Below, in pieces: positions 8,909 through 18,327 of a DNA stretch of 60,041 bases. Below the pieces are notes generated by a model, which did not search any database, had not been told where the DNA came from, and was given only the letters and a program-made list of their open reading frames with translations. Location of the stretch: the NCBI GenBank assembly GCA_031082125.1, contig JAVHLM010000011.1, positions 1 through 60,041 on the forward strand, read 5' to 3'. A program made the position numbers and the translations under genes. Numbering within the stretch: position 1 is the first letter of the stretch; every line of letters begins with the position of its first letter. This DNA is from Candidatus Eremiobacterota bacterium (lineage in GTDB: Bacteria; Vulcanimicrobiota; CADAWZ01; Ess09-12).

Positions 8909-11251
8909 TCAGGAAGCCCTCACCACGAAGGTGAGATTATGGGGCGCCTGTCCCCTGATGATGAGGTGCCCCTCGTGGACACACCTGAGGTGGTGGGCCA
9001 TGCAGAGGGTGATGAGATTGCTCTCAATGTTGGAGCCGCCGCGGGAGCGGTAAATGATGTGATGAATGTGAAGGCCCCGGCGGCACGTGCAGCCCGGCAC
9101 CTGGCATTGAAAGTTATCGCGCCTGAGGATTCTGGAATGGAGATCCCTTTTTTCTGGAGAGGGGTCCCAGGTGGCGAGGAACGTGTCAAGAAGGGCCTCG
9201 ATGAAGAGGGTGAGGTCATCTCCGCCCCAGAGCATCACGGCGTGGTTCCAGAGAGGGACCAGGTCGGCGGCGAGAAAGAAGCGGATCGTGGCTTCCGCCT
9301 CCTTGACGTTCATCTCGAAGGGGGAGATTTCATTGTGCTCCCCGGGAGGCAGATCATCGACCTGGGATGCCTGTGCGAATTTCTGGAAAAATTGAAGAGA
9401 ACGGCTCTCTGAAGGGCTTCCGCCGGTGACCTTCCATGCGCACCCTCTCTCGCCCTTGCCCAGGGTGACGACCTCTTCTTCCGCGAGGCTGACCTTCCTC
9501 GTGGCCCTGCCCGTGGCGGCGAGCTCCAGAGTCTCGGGTGAAACCCTCCACTTCCTGTGGGGAGCCTTTTCGGCATAGCGGAGAAAAGCATCCACGGTGC
9601 AAGAAAGGGTGGAGACCGGGACCTGCCCCGCGAAGGAGAGCCACTCGCCTTTGAGCTCCGTTCCCTCGTCGAGGACCCTGGAGATGAGGCGCGCCTGCTC
9701 CGGCGTGAGAGAGCCCGCTTTCACGAGGTCGAGCACTTCGGGGTATTCCAGGTAATGACGCTCGAGCGAGATGAGCCCATAGGCGGTGCTCTTGGAGATC
9801 CCCAGGCGCTCCCTGGTGTAGTGGCCAAGGGAGAGAAAAAGCATGTCTTTATAGAGGCCGAAATTGTTGAGAGTACGAAGGAGCCGCCCCTGGTAAAAGG
9901 AGATTGAGTGCCTGAGGGCCGTGATCTTCCTGAGCCGGGAGACTGCCTCGGAGGGATCGAGAGGAGCGGGAATGCAGAGGCCAGGAGCCTGCAGCTCACC
10001 TGGGAGCTCAACCTGCACGGGCTTCCAGGGGAGATACTCCCAGAAATGGGACACTTCCTCGAGATCCCTGTGGACCTGGCGGGCAAGCTCCCTGTCCTTT
10101 TCGGAAGCATCAGGGTCAAGCAGAAACGCTGCCCCGAGGGCTGCCTGAGGAGAGCCGCCGCACAGATACAGGGGCTTTCCCACACCCGAAGGCTGAGCCT
10201 CCGTGGAATGGAAGCTGGCAGAGTGCCGGCCCCCTTCGTGGGAACAACCCGAGGCGCTGAGAGCCTTCACCCCATCATTGCCTGTCTTCCCCTGCAGATC
10301 CGCCACACCGGAACCATCGGAAAAGCATTTCCCTGAGCTCTCTTCACCACCATTGTGGCACTTTGCACAGGCTCCATGGTTTCCACCGGCAGAACTGTAC
10401 TCATGTGAGCAGCAGCCTTCGTGACCTTTCTCACAAGCTTCTCCCTCAGCCCCCACAGCAGCCGAAGCGGCATACTCCGCGAGAAGGGCCTCAACGAAGG
10501 TCCCAGGGGGAAGATTTGACTCCTCCATTCTGCGGAACACCTCCAGCGCTTTATCCCACTTTGCCGCCACGGCGAGAGGAACCCTCACGGAGACAGGGAT
10601 GGCTTTACCCTCCTCATCATCCTCTCCGGGAGCAAAAAAATCAATGTCCTCCTTTCCTTGTGAATTCTCAGATATAAAACGGCGCACTTCTTCCTCAAGA
10701 CCCCGCACGGTGAGGCTCGTGGCCTTGGAGAGCCACTGCTCCTCGGTCTCAGGCTTCACGACCTGGAAGAGGTACCGCAGGGCGCTCTTGCGCAGAAGGC
10801 CATTCTCGAAGGCTTCACGGATGCGGGGGAGCTTCTGAAGGGCCTTCGCGTTCCTCATAAGCTCATAGCCGCTCCTTGAAGAGAGCCCCAGCTCTTCGCG
10901 AACAAAGTCAGAAATGCGAACGGAGCCGAGCTTCTCGAGCTTCCCGTTGAGGGAGAGCAGAGCCTCGCCTGTGAGGAGATCGAGCCTGTTGCCCGCCTGC
11001 GAGAGGCACCAGAGGTTCCAGTCCAGGACCTCCCCTGCGAGGTCCCTGAAGATGTGCCTTCGCTCAGAGCGCGAGAGCACCTCGTCGGCTCCGTAGGTCA
11101 CCAGGGGAAGGCCGGGGCCTGCCTGGAAGACCTGCCCGCCCGCCATCACGGCCTCGTAGCCGGGATACTCGCGGCGAGCCGCCAATGAAGAAGCCTCAGC
11201 CACGGGAGCTGCTGAAACATCCTCCTTTTGAGCGGTTGCCGCGATAAGCAT
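8909..11251 (-). CDS. HNH-endonuclease-domain protein with internally duplicated helical modules (copy 1)
   Basis: A protein of 780 residues. The C-terminus has an HNH nuclease signature: CQVPGC-C, HIHHIIYRSRGG and NLITLCMAHHLRCVHEGHL. Two related helical modules precede it: VRISDFVREELGLSSRSGYE (about residue 112) with a following LRKSALRYLFQVV, and YTRERLGISKSTAYGLISLE (about residue 480) with LTPEQARLISRVL. They look like an ancient internal duplication of a DNA-binding or DUF222-like unit. A Cys/His/Gly-rich linker (residues about 270-370) is poorly conserved in the paralog at 42.7 kb. The start has an ideal ribosome site (AAGGAGG) and a perfect consensus promoter. The role is unknown; possibilities are a mobile homing-type gene, a defence nuclease or a DNA repair protein. 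Confidence 0.8.
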   Translation of the reverse strand: MLIAATAQKEDVSAAPVAEASSLAARREYPGYEAVMAGGQVFQAGPGLPLVTYGADEVLSRSERRHIFRDLAGEVLDWNLWCLSQAGNRLDLLTGEALLSLNGKLEKLGSVRISDFVREELGLSSRSGYELMRNAKALQKLPRIREAFENGLLRKSALRYLFQVVKPETEEQWLSKATSLTVRGLEEEVRRFISENSQGKEDIDFFAPGEDDEEGKAIPVSVRVPLAVAAKWDKALEVFRRMEESNLPPGTFVEALLAEYAASAAVGAEGEACEKGHEGCCSHEYSSAGGNHGACAKCHNGGEESSGKCFSDGSGVADLQGKTGNDGVKALSASGCSHEGGRHSASFHSTEAQPSGVGKPLYLCGGSPQAALGAAFLLDPDASEKDRELARQVHRDLEEVSHFWEYLPWKPVQVELPGELQAPGLCIPAPLDPSEAVSRLRKITALRHSISFYQGRLLRTLNNFGLYKDMLFLSLGHYTRERLGISKSTAYGLISLERHYLEYPEVLDLVKAGSLTPEQARLISRVLDEGTELKGEWLSFAGQVPVSTLSCTVDAFLRYAEKAPHRKWRVSPETLELAATGRATRKVSLAEEEVVTLGKGERGCAWKVTGGSPSESRSLQFFQKFAQASQVDDLPPGEHNEISPFEMNVKEAEATIRFFLAADLVPLWNHAVMLWGGDDLTLFIEALLDTFLATWDPSPEKRDLHSRILRRDNFQCQVPGCTCRRGLHIHHIIYRSRGGSNIESNLITLCMAHHLRCVHEGHLIIRGQAPHNLTFVVRAS

Positions 11252-11305
11252 TATTCCTCCTTTTGATTACTGTATTTTTGGGACTCATCCGTATCTCTCT
11301 ATTTG

Positions 11306-11334
11306 ATTATACAGTAAAGAAAGCTGTATGTCAA
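11306..11334 (-). promoter_or_regulatory. perfect-consensus sigma70 promoter for HNH copy 1
   Basis: On the minus strand TTGACA (11334-11329), 17 bp, TATAAT (11311-11306). This matches the sigma70 consensus at all twelve positions with the optimal spacer, about 55 nt upstream of the start codon. Confidence 0.8.
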
Positions 11335-11532
11335 ATGAGCCGATAGCTAGAATACCTGTGGTTATAAGGTTCCAGGGCCATCGCAGGATGGCCTCCGGTG
11401 AGATGAAGTGCTCTGTTTCTCGGTTTTTTTGCCCAAGACCCTGAAAAACTCTCCAGACCAAAGATTTCGCCATAGTCCGGCTGTGCCAGAGAGGGACTTC
11501 CCTAAAGGCGGGCTTAAAAATTTTTTATTCAT

Positions 11533-11557
11533 CAGGTGCTCTTCGGTCCGAGGCAGG
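11533..11557 (+). pseudogene. relic of an AAA/DUF4143 ATPase gene (Walker A segment)
   Basis: These 25 bases are identical to bases 363-387, which encode the QVLFGPRQ part of the Walker A region in the first gene. The same reading frame (F-I-H-QVLFGPRQ) is kept for only a few codons on each side. The rest of the 11335-11645 gap shows no gene. I read this as the surviving seed of a deleted DUF4143 gene. Confidence 0.5.
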
Positions 11558-11660
11558 ATCGAGAGCCTCATGCATTCTATTCTTGTCAATATGGGCTTAT
11601 TTTGTTACAATGAGCGCACAAGAGAAAATCGCAAAAAATCAAAGCATGGAGATAACTGCA

Positions 11661-14309
11661 ATGAGGTGGGGAAATCAGTATGCGCAGGCATACAGACTGG
11701 CTTTTTGCGCTCTTCTCGTTTTTCTCCTTCTCCCGGCATCGGGAGAGGTCTTTCCCTCGGAAGCCCTTCACCCTCCCTTCAAACAGCTCTGGGAATATAA
11801 ACACCTTTATGGATGCACATCAGGCAATGGTTTGGTGTTCACTATAAAATCTCATATAGTTCGGGCGATAGAGGGGGCTACAGGGAAGATAGTATGGGAA
11901 AAAGCTATCCCTGATGAAGTGACGCATTGTAGCCTTATGTGCGATGAAAACTTTCTCTTCATCATGCTGAAGGGAAAAGAAGTTCTGATATGTGATATAA
12001 AAAACGGCGCTGTAATATGGAGTCTTCCCTGTGCCTATCAATACTGCGAATGCCTCACAGATAGTGAAAGATTATATGTGACAAAAAGAAGAGGGGCCAT
12101 AGCAGCCTACGATCTCAGGAAAAAGTGCCTGCTGTGGTCCAAGGACTTCCTTCCCTCCCTCTCTGACAGTGAAAGAGAGAAGTGCAGCATCTTTCTCTCT
12201 TTTGTGGCGAATCACGGTGCTCTCTATGCATTAAAAAGGGTAAACTATAAAATCAGCAGGATTACCTGCCTGGATGGCTTGACGGGAACCATACTGTGGA
12301 AGTCACCTGTCCTTCCAGAAAAATATAGTCTAATAGTTGAAAGAGACAGGATTTATGCACAAGGCTCTAAAGATCTTACTTGCTTTGCAATCTCTCCCTG
12401 GAGAAGAATTTGGAATCTTCATCACGAAAAATTCTTTATGCCCAAGCCGTTACTGTATCAGGATCTCATCGCAGTGGCATCATATGATGGAAACCTTTAT
12501 GGCATAGGTGCCTCTGATGGAAGAGTCAGGTGGTCTTCGAGGGTATCGGAGAAGCCTCGGCCTGAAATATCAGATCCCCTCATCCATGATGGAATACTCT
12601 ATATCTCAGGTGATAGCATCCTCTATGCTTTTGATACTGCAGGAAACAGGCTCTGGGAATTCGATATGGATTACCTTCATTTAGTCTCTGTGGAATGCCT
12701 GGAAGGCTTACCCCTCGTTCTTACAAGATACGATGGAAGCACCATCTGCCTTACCCCTGGAAATCCGCCTGAACCTCCTTCAGACAAAGATGAGCGTCTT
12801 GCGCTGGCACGGTCTCTTGCCGCGCGATTCGACAAATTGAGCGTGGAAGAGAAAAAGACATTGTATAGGCTCGGCGATGAGGCATTTCATGCACTTTTAC
12901 CTTATCTTGAAGAGAGCCTCTCTCTCTACGAAAAAATACCGTCTGACCACTGGGAAGAGAGAATGAATTTGGAAGGACCACTGAGAAAAATTTGTGAAGG
13001 GGTTGATAAGGTCACTTCGGAAGAGCACACCGAGCAACTGGTCGGGGTCCTTGACGCCCTCAAATCTTATGATGCAAAGGCTGATATCCTTGCAATCCTT
13101 TCCCGAAAGGGGAAAGACACCATAGTGGCTCCAGTCTTCCTGGACATACTGCAGAATAAAAGCGATAAGAAAGCCCCGTTATCTCATCAAATCGCCACTG
13201 ATTATCTTGAAAGATCAAGCGATCCTCGGGTCATCTCATTTCTCATGAGCCAGCTTTCCGATGAAAGAGCCTCACAGAGCATGCGTGAGCTTGCTTTTGT
13301 CGCACTTGCCCGAAACGGCGGGGAAAAAGGCCGTGAAGCGGTGCTTTTCGCAAGAAGGCACATTCGGACGCATCCAAGGCTGGAAAGAGCGCTTGATATG
13401 GAGAAGCTGATCAAGGTAATTACGGAGCCTCGTTTTGAGGCGGGGCTGTTGAAGTTATATGCCAATCAGGAGAAGCCAGTGAACAAGGCTTTCATGAAAA
13501 AGCATGAAAAGGAAATCGTGTTCAATCAGGCAGAGTTCAGCGGGCATTTCCAGAATCAGCTGCTGTCGTTGAAGAAGGAAAAGGATGGGACGCTGTGGGG
13601 GCTTTTTCTCTCCCCCCTGCTTGGCTCCACATTCGATCTCTGGGTGTTCAGAATGAAGGGAACCCGTGAAAAGGAATATTATTTCACCGGAGCATCATAT
13701 ATGACCTTGAAAGGGAAATCATGGGCCAAGGAACTCATCAATAACAGCGAGATTGAAAAGGACAGCGACAGTGACGGGCTCACCGATTTAATGGAAAAGC
13801 GTCTCGGCACCAATCCTGAAAATGGAGACACCGACGGAGATGGACTTGCAGACGCCATTGACAGCAACCCGACGGCGGCGCCGAGAAGCCTGGAGAGTGA
13901 TGAAGAAAAAATCATCTACGCGGCATATGAGGCCCGTTTCATGTTCGACGGGGGGAGAAATGTGCCCTGCGTCGTGGAGCTTCCAAAGGGGATAAAGCCT
14001 TTCGAGCTCAGCGGCTGGAGATGGATCACGATACCTGAGGAATCAGGCCACAAGGCATCCTTGAGAAAAGTCAGGGACGAGGGAGCTGCCTTTGTCTCTT
14101 TTTTGACTCCCGGGCTTGATTTCGAGGGAAAGGCAATATTGGTCCGGGACAACGTGAACTATATCGTGTGGAACCAGGATCACACCGAGGCAAAGCTCGA
14201 GCTCATCACAAGCTTCGGGCCTCTTGATGCCACGGGATATGATATCCATCTCAGGAAATTCGGAGATACCTGGTTCGTGATCGAAATGAAGATGGCATGG
14301 ATCTCATAG
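11661..14309 (+). CDS. secreted PQQ-type beta-propeller / HEAT / TSP3 protein (paralog of 3.3 kb gene)
   Basis: About 882 residues from ATG 11661, which has a GGAG site 9 nt upstream and opens directly onto a signal peptide (LAFCALLVFLLLPASG). Propeller strands such as GKIVWEKA, GAVIWSLP, TILWKSP and GRVRWSS run to about residue 370. A helical HEAT region follows (GDEAFHALLPYLEESL is close to GDEAFEALLPSAKKRL of the paralog). The TSP3 loops are DSDSDGLTDLMEKRLGTN and DTDGDGLADAID, and the conserved tail ends in LRKFGDTWFVIEMKM. Its architecture and order are the same as in the 883-residue protein at 3.3 kb. Here the neighbour is a decayed toxin-antitoxin pair rather than a kinase, so the pair seems to be a dispersed duplicate family. 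Confidence 0.8.
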   Translation: MRWGNQYAQAYRLAFCALLVFLLLPASGEVFPSEALHPPFKQLWEYKHLYGCTSGNGLVFTIKSHIVRAIEGATGKIVWEKAIPDEVTHCSLMCDENFLFIMLKGKEVLICDIKNGAVIWSLPCAYQYCECLTDSERLYVTKRRGAIAAYDLRKKCLLWSKDFLPSLSDSEREKCSIFLSFVANHGALYALKRVNYKISRITCLDGLTGTILWKSPVLPEKYSLIVERDRIYAQGSKDLTCFAISPWRRIWNLHHEKFFMPKPLLYQDLIAVASYDGNLYGIGASDGRVRWSSRVSEKPRPEISDPLIHDGILYISGDSILYAFDTAGNRLWEFDMDYLHLVSVECLEGLPLVLTRYDGSTICLTPGNPPEPPSDKDERLALARSLAARFDKLSVEEKKTLYRLGDEAFHALLPYLEESLSLYEKIPSDHWEERMNLEGPLRKICEGVDKVTSEEHTEQLVGVLDALKSYDAKADILAILSRKGKDTIVAPVFLDILQNKSDKKAPLSHQIATDYLERSSDPRVISFLMSQLSDERASQSMRELAFVALARNGGEKGREAVLFARRHIRTHPRLERALDMEKLIKVITEPRFEAGLLKLYANQEKPVNKAFMKKHEKEIVFNQAEFSGHFQNQLLSLKKEKDGTLWGLFLSPLLGSTFDLWVFRMKGTREKEYYFTGASYMTLKGKSWAKELINNSEIEKDSDSDGLTDLMEKRLGTNPENGDTDGDGLADAIDSNPTAAPRSLESDEEKIIYAAYEARFMFDGGRNVPCVVELPKGIKPFELSGWRWITIPEESGHKASLRKVRDEGAAFVSFLTPGLDFEGKAILVRDNVNYIVWNQDHTEAKLELITSFGPLDATGYDIHLRKFGDTWFVIEMKMAWIS

Positions 14310-14323
14310 CGGCAAGCCCTTGA

Positions 14324-14437
14324 CCCGGAGGAAAACTACTCTTCATCGTGATCGAATACAAAGGAAACAGAATGGCGAGGCCCAAAACGGCAAGAAGGGC
14401 TGAGCTGCCTGAAAGAAAGCGATTCGAAAGGGGGTGA
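14324..14437 (+). pseudogene. C-terminal remnant of a BrnT-family toxin (DUF497)
   Basis: The frame from 14324 reads LLFIVIEYKGNR then ARRAELPERKRFERG and a stop at 14435. This resembles the BrnT C-terminus (..RIISARRA..RER..YE.G). No start codon or N-terminal half remains: an in-frame TGA sits just upstream, next to the end of the previous gene. It directly precedes a CopG-type antitoxin, the usual BrnT partner. The family match is from memory of the consensus. Confidence 0.55.
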
Positions 14438-14442
14438 ACCCA

Positions 14443-14708
14443 ATGGCAAAGATCCCAAAGTTCAAAAGCGAAGAAGAAGAGGTGAAGTTCTGGGATGAGC
14501 ATACTCTCGATGAATTTGCCGAGGACCTGGAGCCCGCCGAAGACGTGGAATTTGTAAAACCCAGGAAAAAGCTTATCTCCCTCAGAATGGACCCTCACCA
14601 GATAACGGCTCTGAAAAAATTGCATCCAGAAAGGGCATAGGGTATCTCACGCTCACCCGAATGTGGATTACTGAAAAAATAAATGAGACTCTGAAGAAGA
14701 GCTCATAA
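14443..14708 (+). pseudogene. CopG-family antitoxin (COG5304-like), frameshifted
   Basis: The first frame gives MAKIPKFKSEEEEVKFWDEH...KLISLRMDPHQITALKK, typical of the CopG antitoxin family that pairs with BrnT. It then stops early, at 14638-14640. One base of shift after the AAAAAA run near 14615-14621 restores ASRKGIGYLTLTRMWITEK to a stop at 14706-14708, completing the expected ribbon-helix-helix. A single A lost from a seven-A run explains it. The start has a strong ribosome site (AAAGGGGGTG). It is either a genuine decayed gene next to a truncated toxin, or a base-calling error in a homopolymer. Confidence 0.7.
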
Positions 14709-14794
14709 GTGCCGGAGCTCTGCCTGGTGCGAAGGATACTGCAGAGCATGGCACAAAATAGCCTTCGGGCAGAAAGTGTGAGGGTGATACTCTG

Positions 14795-15817
14795 TTGACT
14801 CCCGGGAGCTCTGCAAAAAGACTCTTTTCAAAATGGAAATGGGAGGCGGGATTCCTGTGTGCCCTGGCATTCTGGGGCTACCTGGGATTTTTGATTGTCC
14901 TCCCGCTGCTCTTTATGATCTTCGCTGAATCTCACTGGATTCTCGTGCTCCTTCGATTTGCACCACCCCTTTCTTATCTTGCGGGGCTTGCACTGGTGTC
15001 GATTGCGGCCAGGATCTTCAAAGTGAGATACTTCTGGCAGGGAGCTGCTGCCGGGCTCATTATCGTGTTGACCTATTATATGGGCTTCCAGCTTCATCTT
15101 TCACGGGTGCCCGCGGGTGGCACGCTGTCGGTCATGAGCTTCAACATTCATGCGGGAACGGGTGGAGAGGAGGCAATCGGGTCTTTTCTGGCAGGCTCCC
15201 GCTGCGATATCATCGGCCTCCAGGAAGCCAGGAAGCCGCTCCTTGTGAACCTGCCCGACCCCGTTCCAAAAATCGCGGCAATGCTGCCCGGTTATTCTCT
15301 CGCCCGCGGAGGGAGCCGCGGAGAGCTCGCCACCTTGAGCCGATATCCCATCGTATCATTCGAAGAGCATCCTCTCGATGACTTGTGCATGTGCACGGAA
15401 GCGGTCATAGATATACGAGGCAGAAAGCTCCGGTTTCTGAATGTGCATGTCATAACCGGCGATCCGAAGGGAATATTGAAAGGAGCGGACATTCGGCAGC
15501 GCCTGGTACTGACTGCCAGGACGCGCTCTGTCCAGGCCGAGGCTTTGCATACGCTGATCTCTACAGGCATTCTGCCGGTGGTTATAGCAGGCGACTTTAA
15601 TTCCCCGCCAGATTCCGGGCTTCACAGGATAATGAGAAGTAATCTCAAAGACAGCTTTTCTGAAGCCGGGAACGGCTTCGGCTATACTTACAGGGCAAAC
15701 TTGCCGCTCTGGCGTATAGACTATGTCTGGGCCAGCGGCCTGAACACCACAAGATGCCGGACGCTGAACCCGGGGCTCTCGGACCACAAAGCAGTGGAGG
15801 TCCTCTTTGACTTCTGA
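14795..15817 (+). CDS. membrane endonuclease/exonuclease/phosphatase (EEP) family protein
   Basis: 340 residues, with three N-terminal membrane segments (about residues 18-105). An EEP domain follows with its signature residues: SFNIHAG, GLQEAR, GDFNSPPDSG, RIDYVWAS and SDHKAVEV. The family hydrolyses phosphodiesters (nucleases, sphingomyelinase, lipid phosphatases). With the membrane anchor and an outward-facing domain, a lipid or extracellular nucleic acid substrate is possible. No in-frame ATG precedes the membrane region, so TTG 14795 (with GAGGGTG upstream) is the likely start. The kinase gene follows after 12 nt, so they are probably co-transcribed. Confidence 0.8.
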   Translation: MTPGSSAKRLFSKWKWEAGFLCALAFWGYLGFLIVLPLLFMIFAESHWILVLLRFAPPLSYLAGLALVSIAARIFKVRYFWQGAAAGLIIVLTYYMGFQLHLSRVPAGGTLSVMSFNIHAGTGGEEAIGSFLAGSRCDIIGLQEARKPLLVNLPDPVPKIAAMLPGYSLARGGSRGELATLSRYPIVSFEEHPLDDLCMCTEAVIDIRGRKLRFLNVHVITGDPKGILKGADIRQRLVLTARTRSVQAEALHTLISTGILPVVIAGDFNSPPDSGLHRIMRSNLKDSFSEAGNGFGYTYRANLPLWRIDYVWASGLNTTRCRTLNPGLSDHKAVEVLFDF

Positions 15818-15829
15818 AGGAGTGAATTC

Positions 15830-18298
15830 ATGAGCGCATCGAAGAACCGGCGGGACGATAAAATCCACATGGAACGTGATAATGACGCCGATTCCATGGA
15901 TATCATCCCTGATCCTGACACTGTCTTCTCGGAGCAGGCGCAGGAAGCTGCGCGAAAAGACTCGCTCGCGTCTTCCGGATCATCATCGCCTTCCATTCCC
16001 GGATATGAGCTCTCGCATCCGATAGGCGCAGGGAGCTTCGGCGAAGTATGGAGCGCCGTGCAGAAAAGCACAGGCCAGAAGGTGGCGGTGAAAATCCTGC
16101 GCCGCCGCAGCTTCAGCGATATTTCATATATGGAGCGCGAAGTCTCAAGGCTTGCCAGCGTGACCGAGCATCCCACCATAGTCACGCTCATCGATGCAGA
16201 TCTCACTTTTGACACGCCTTACCTTGTGACCCCTCTCCTGCCCGGCTCTCTGGCGGGATACAGGAATGTCCCGATGGAGGACAGGGGTCAGGTAGTGAAA
16301 TGGTGTGAGCAGATCGCAAAGGCGCTCCAGTATGTCCATGGAAAGGGAATACTGCACTGCGATCTGAAGCCCGGCAATATCCTTATCGACGAGGCGGGAA
16401 ATGCAAGGATCGTGGATTTCGGCCAGGCGCGGCTCATGGGGGAGGGGGAAGCGAGCCTGGGAACCCTGTGGTTTATGGCCCCGGAGCAGGTCCGGATAGC
16501 GGATGAGGCGGTGAGCCGGCAATTGCCTGATGTCTCCTGGGATATCTACGCGCTCGGCGCCACAATGTACTGCCTTCTTACAGGATTCCCACCCAGGGTG
16601 ACGGAAGAGCTGCGAAAAGAGCTGGCCGCTGAAAGCGATGCAAATCAGCGCCTCAGGAAATACCGCGAGATCATCAGCGAGACGCCGCTCAAGCCAATCA
16701 GGCGCATCAATCCTTCTGTTGACGCAGATCTCGCCGCCATTATCGAGCATTGCCTCGAAGTCGATCCCTCAGGGAGATACGATACAATCAACTCACTGCT
16801 CCAGGATCTGCAGAACCGAAGAACAAAGATGCCCCTGCGCTGTGTTCCCAAAAGCATGCTCTACTCAGCGCGGCGTTTTATGATGAGGAACCTTGCGGTG
16901 CTGGTATTGATTCTGGTCGCCCTCATAAGCTCATTCCATACCTGCGTTCAGATCATAGAGAAGAACAAAATGATCCGCCGTTACGATCTCAAAGTGAAAA
17001 CAACCCGTGAACGACTCGCTCGCATGGAATTCGAACATGGGCTTGCCTTGGCAGGCGACCCTGAAAGCTGTCTCTGGATGGCGCGGGCTTATGTTGATTC
17101 ACCATCCGCCTTTTACCGCAACGCAATATTTACCCAATTAGAGAGATTTCCGGGGCTCTACAGAATATTTCCGGGCTCGGGCAGGATTACCGCCGACTCC
17201 ATAAGCCCCGATGGAAGAAAAATAGTTTTGATCACTGAAGACCGAGCCGCCAGCATATGGGACATCAAGACTGGTGTGAGGCAGCAGGCTTCACTGGCCC
17301 ATGAGGACAGGCTGACATCGGCTTCATTCAGCCCTGATGGGGGGAGAGCGGCAACCACCTCTCTTGACAGGACCCTCAGGATATGGGACACAGAAAAGGC
17401 AGCGGGCCTCACCATATCAATGCTGCACGAAAGCGCGGTGCTTTTCGCCTCATTCAGCCCGGACGGGCGAAAAATAGCTTCCTGTACGGTCGATAACACT
17501 CTCAGGATATGGAATGCAGAAACAGGCAGGGCAATTACACCTCCCTTGAGCCACAGAAATAAGATCACCTCTTTCATGTTCAGTCCCGATGGAGATGAAA
17601 TCATGACGACCTCCGAATCTTGCGCCGCACAGCTCTGGGATGCTGAGAGCGGCGAGCTCAGCAGCCAGTTCACCCATGGAAGAGGCGCTGTCAATGCCGC
17701 CGCTTTCAGTCCTGATGGAAAGAGAATCCTTACCGGGGGAAGCGATGCAACCGCCAGAATCTGGAACGTGAATACGGGAGCGGAAATGACTCCACCTATA
17801 CGCTGCGGCGGCGCAGTCAGCTCAGCCTCATTCAGCCCCGACGGCATGCGCATTGTCACTGCAACGAACGGCGGAGCTGTGCAGCTCTGGAATGCGGAGA
17901 ACGGTAAGCCCTTCACCCCTCCCATGCAGCACAGCATGAAAGTTACGTGCGCTTGTTTCACTCCTGATGGAAAGGAGATCATGACTGCCTGCGCAGACAA
18001 CACCGTGCGTCTATGGCATATTGAGACAGAGAAGGAGCCTCAGCCGGGCGCTCAAAACAGACAGATATCTGATCCCGCTTCCGCTATCGGTGAGGGTTAT
18101 GTATGGCAGCTGAAAAATGATGATGATGCGCCTCCTGAGCTTATTGAGCTTGCGGTGCAGCTGTGGAGAGGCGCCTTTCTGGACGCCGGGGGAGCTCTTC
18201 ACCCCATGGATTTCAATGATTATCTGAAAAGAAAGGCACGCTTTAACAAGGAGCTCTCAAGCCATGAAAAAAAATGCAAGTATAAGCACTATGAATAG
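15830..18298 (+). CDS. Ser/Thr protein kinase with C-terminal WD40 propeller
   Basis: 822 residues. The kinase domain is at about residues 58-330: GAGSFGEVWS, VAVKI (K88), HCDLKPGN (D178, a non-RD kinase with Cys in place of Arg), DFG (D196) and APEQ. One membrane segment lies near residue 350 (LAVLVLILVALI). At least seven WD40 blades then follow, each with the phrase SFSPDG and R-IWD/LWN strands, to about residue 730. A TM-anchored kinase with an outer WD40 sensor is a known actinobacterial, planctomycete and cyanobacterial architecture. The start has GGAGTG upstream. The next gene encodes an FHA-domain ATPase; FHA domains bind phosphothreonine, so it is a natural substrate or effector. Confidence 0.9.
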   Translation: MSASKNRRDDKIHMERDNDADSMDIIPDPDTVFSEQAQEAARKDSLASSGSSSPSIPGYELSHPIGAGSFGEVWSAVQKSTGQKVAVKILRRRSFSDISYMEREVSRLASVTEHPTIVTLIDADLTFDTPYLVTPLLPGSLAGYRNVPMEDRGQVVKWCEQIAKALQYVHGKGILHCDLKPGNILIDEAGNARIVDFGQARLMGEGEASLGTLWFMAPEQVRIADEAVSRQLPDVSWDIYALGATMYCLLTGFPPRVTEELRKELAAESDANQRLRKYREIISETPLKPIRRINPSVDADLAAIIEHCLEVDPSGRYDTINSLLQDLQNRRTKMPLRCVPKSMLYSARRFMMRNLAVLVLILVALISSFHTCVQIIEKNKMIRRYDLKVKTTRERLARMEFEHGLALAGDPESCLWMARAYVDSPSAFYRNAIFTQLERFPGLYRIFPGSGRITADSISPDGRKIVLITEDRAASIWDIKTGVRQQASLAHEDRLTSASFSPDGGRAATTSLDRTLRIWDTEKAAGLTISMLHESAVLFASFSPDGRKIASCTVDNTLRIWNAETGRAITPPLSHRNKITSFMFSPDGDEIMTTSESCAAQLWDAESGELSSQFTHGRGAVNAAAFSPDGKRILTGGSDATARIWNVNTGAEMTPPIRCGGAVSSASFSPDGMRIVTATNGGAVQLWNAENGKPFTPPMQHSMKVTCACFTPDGKEIMTACADNTVRLWHIETEKEPQPGAQNRQISDPASAIGEGYVWQLKNDDDAPPELIELAVQLWRGAFLDAGGALHPMDFNDYLKRKARFNKELSSHEKKCKYKHYE

Positions 18299-18327
18299 CT
18301 ATCTTTTTTCTTGATCCCGGAGGGGAA

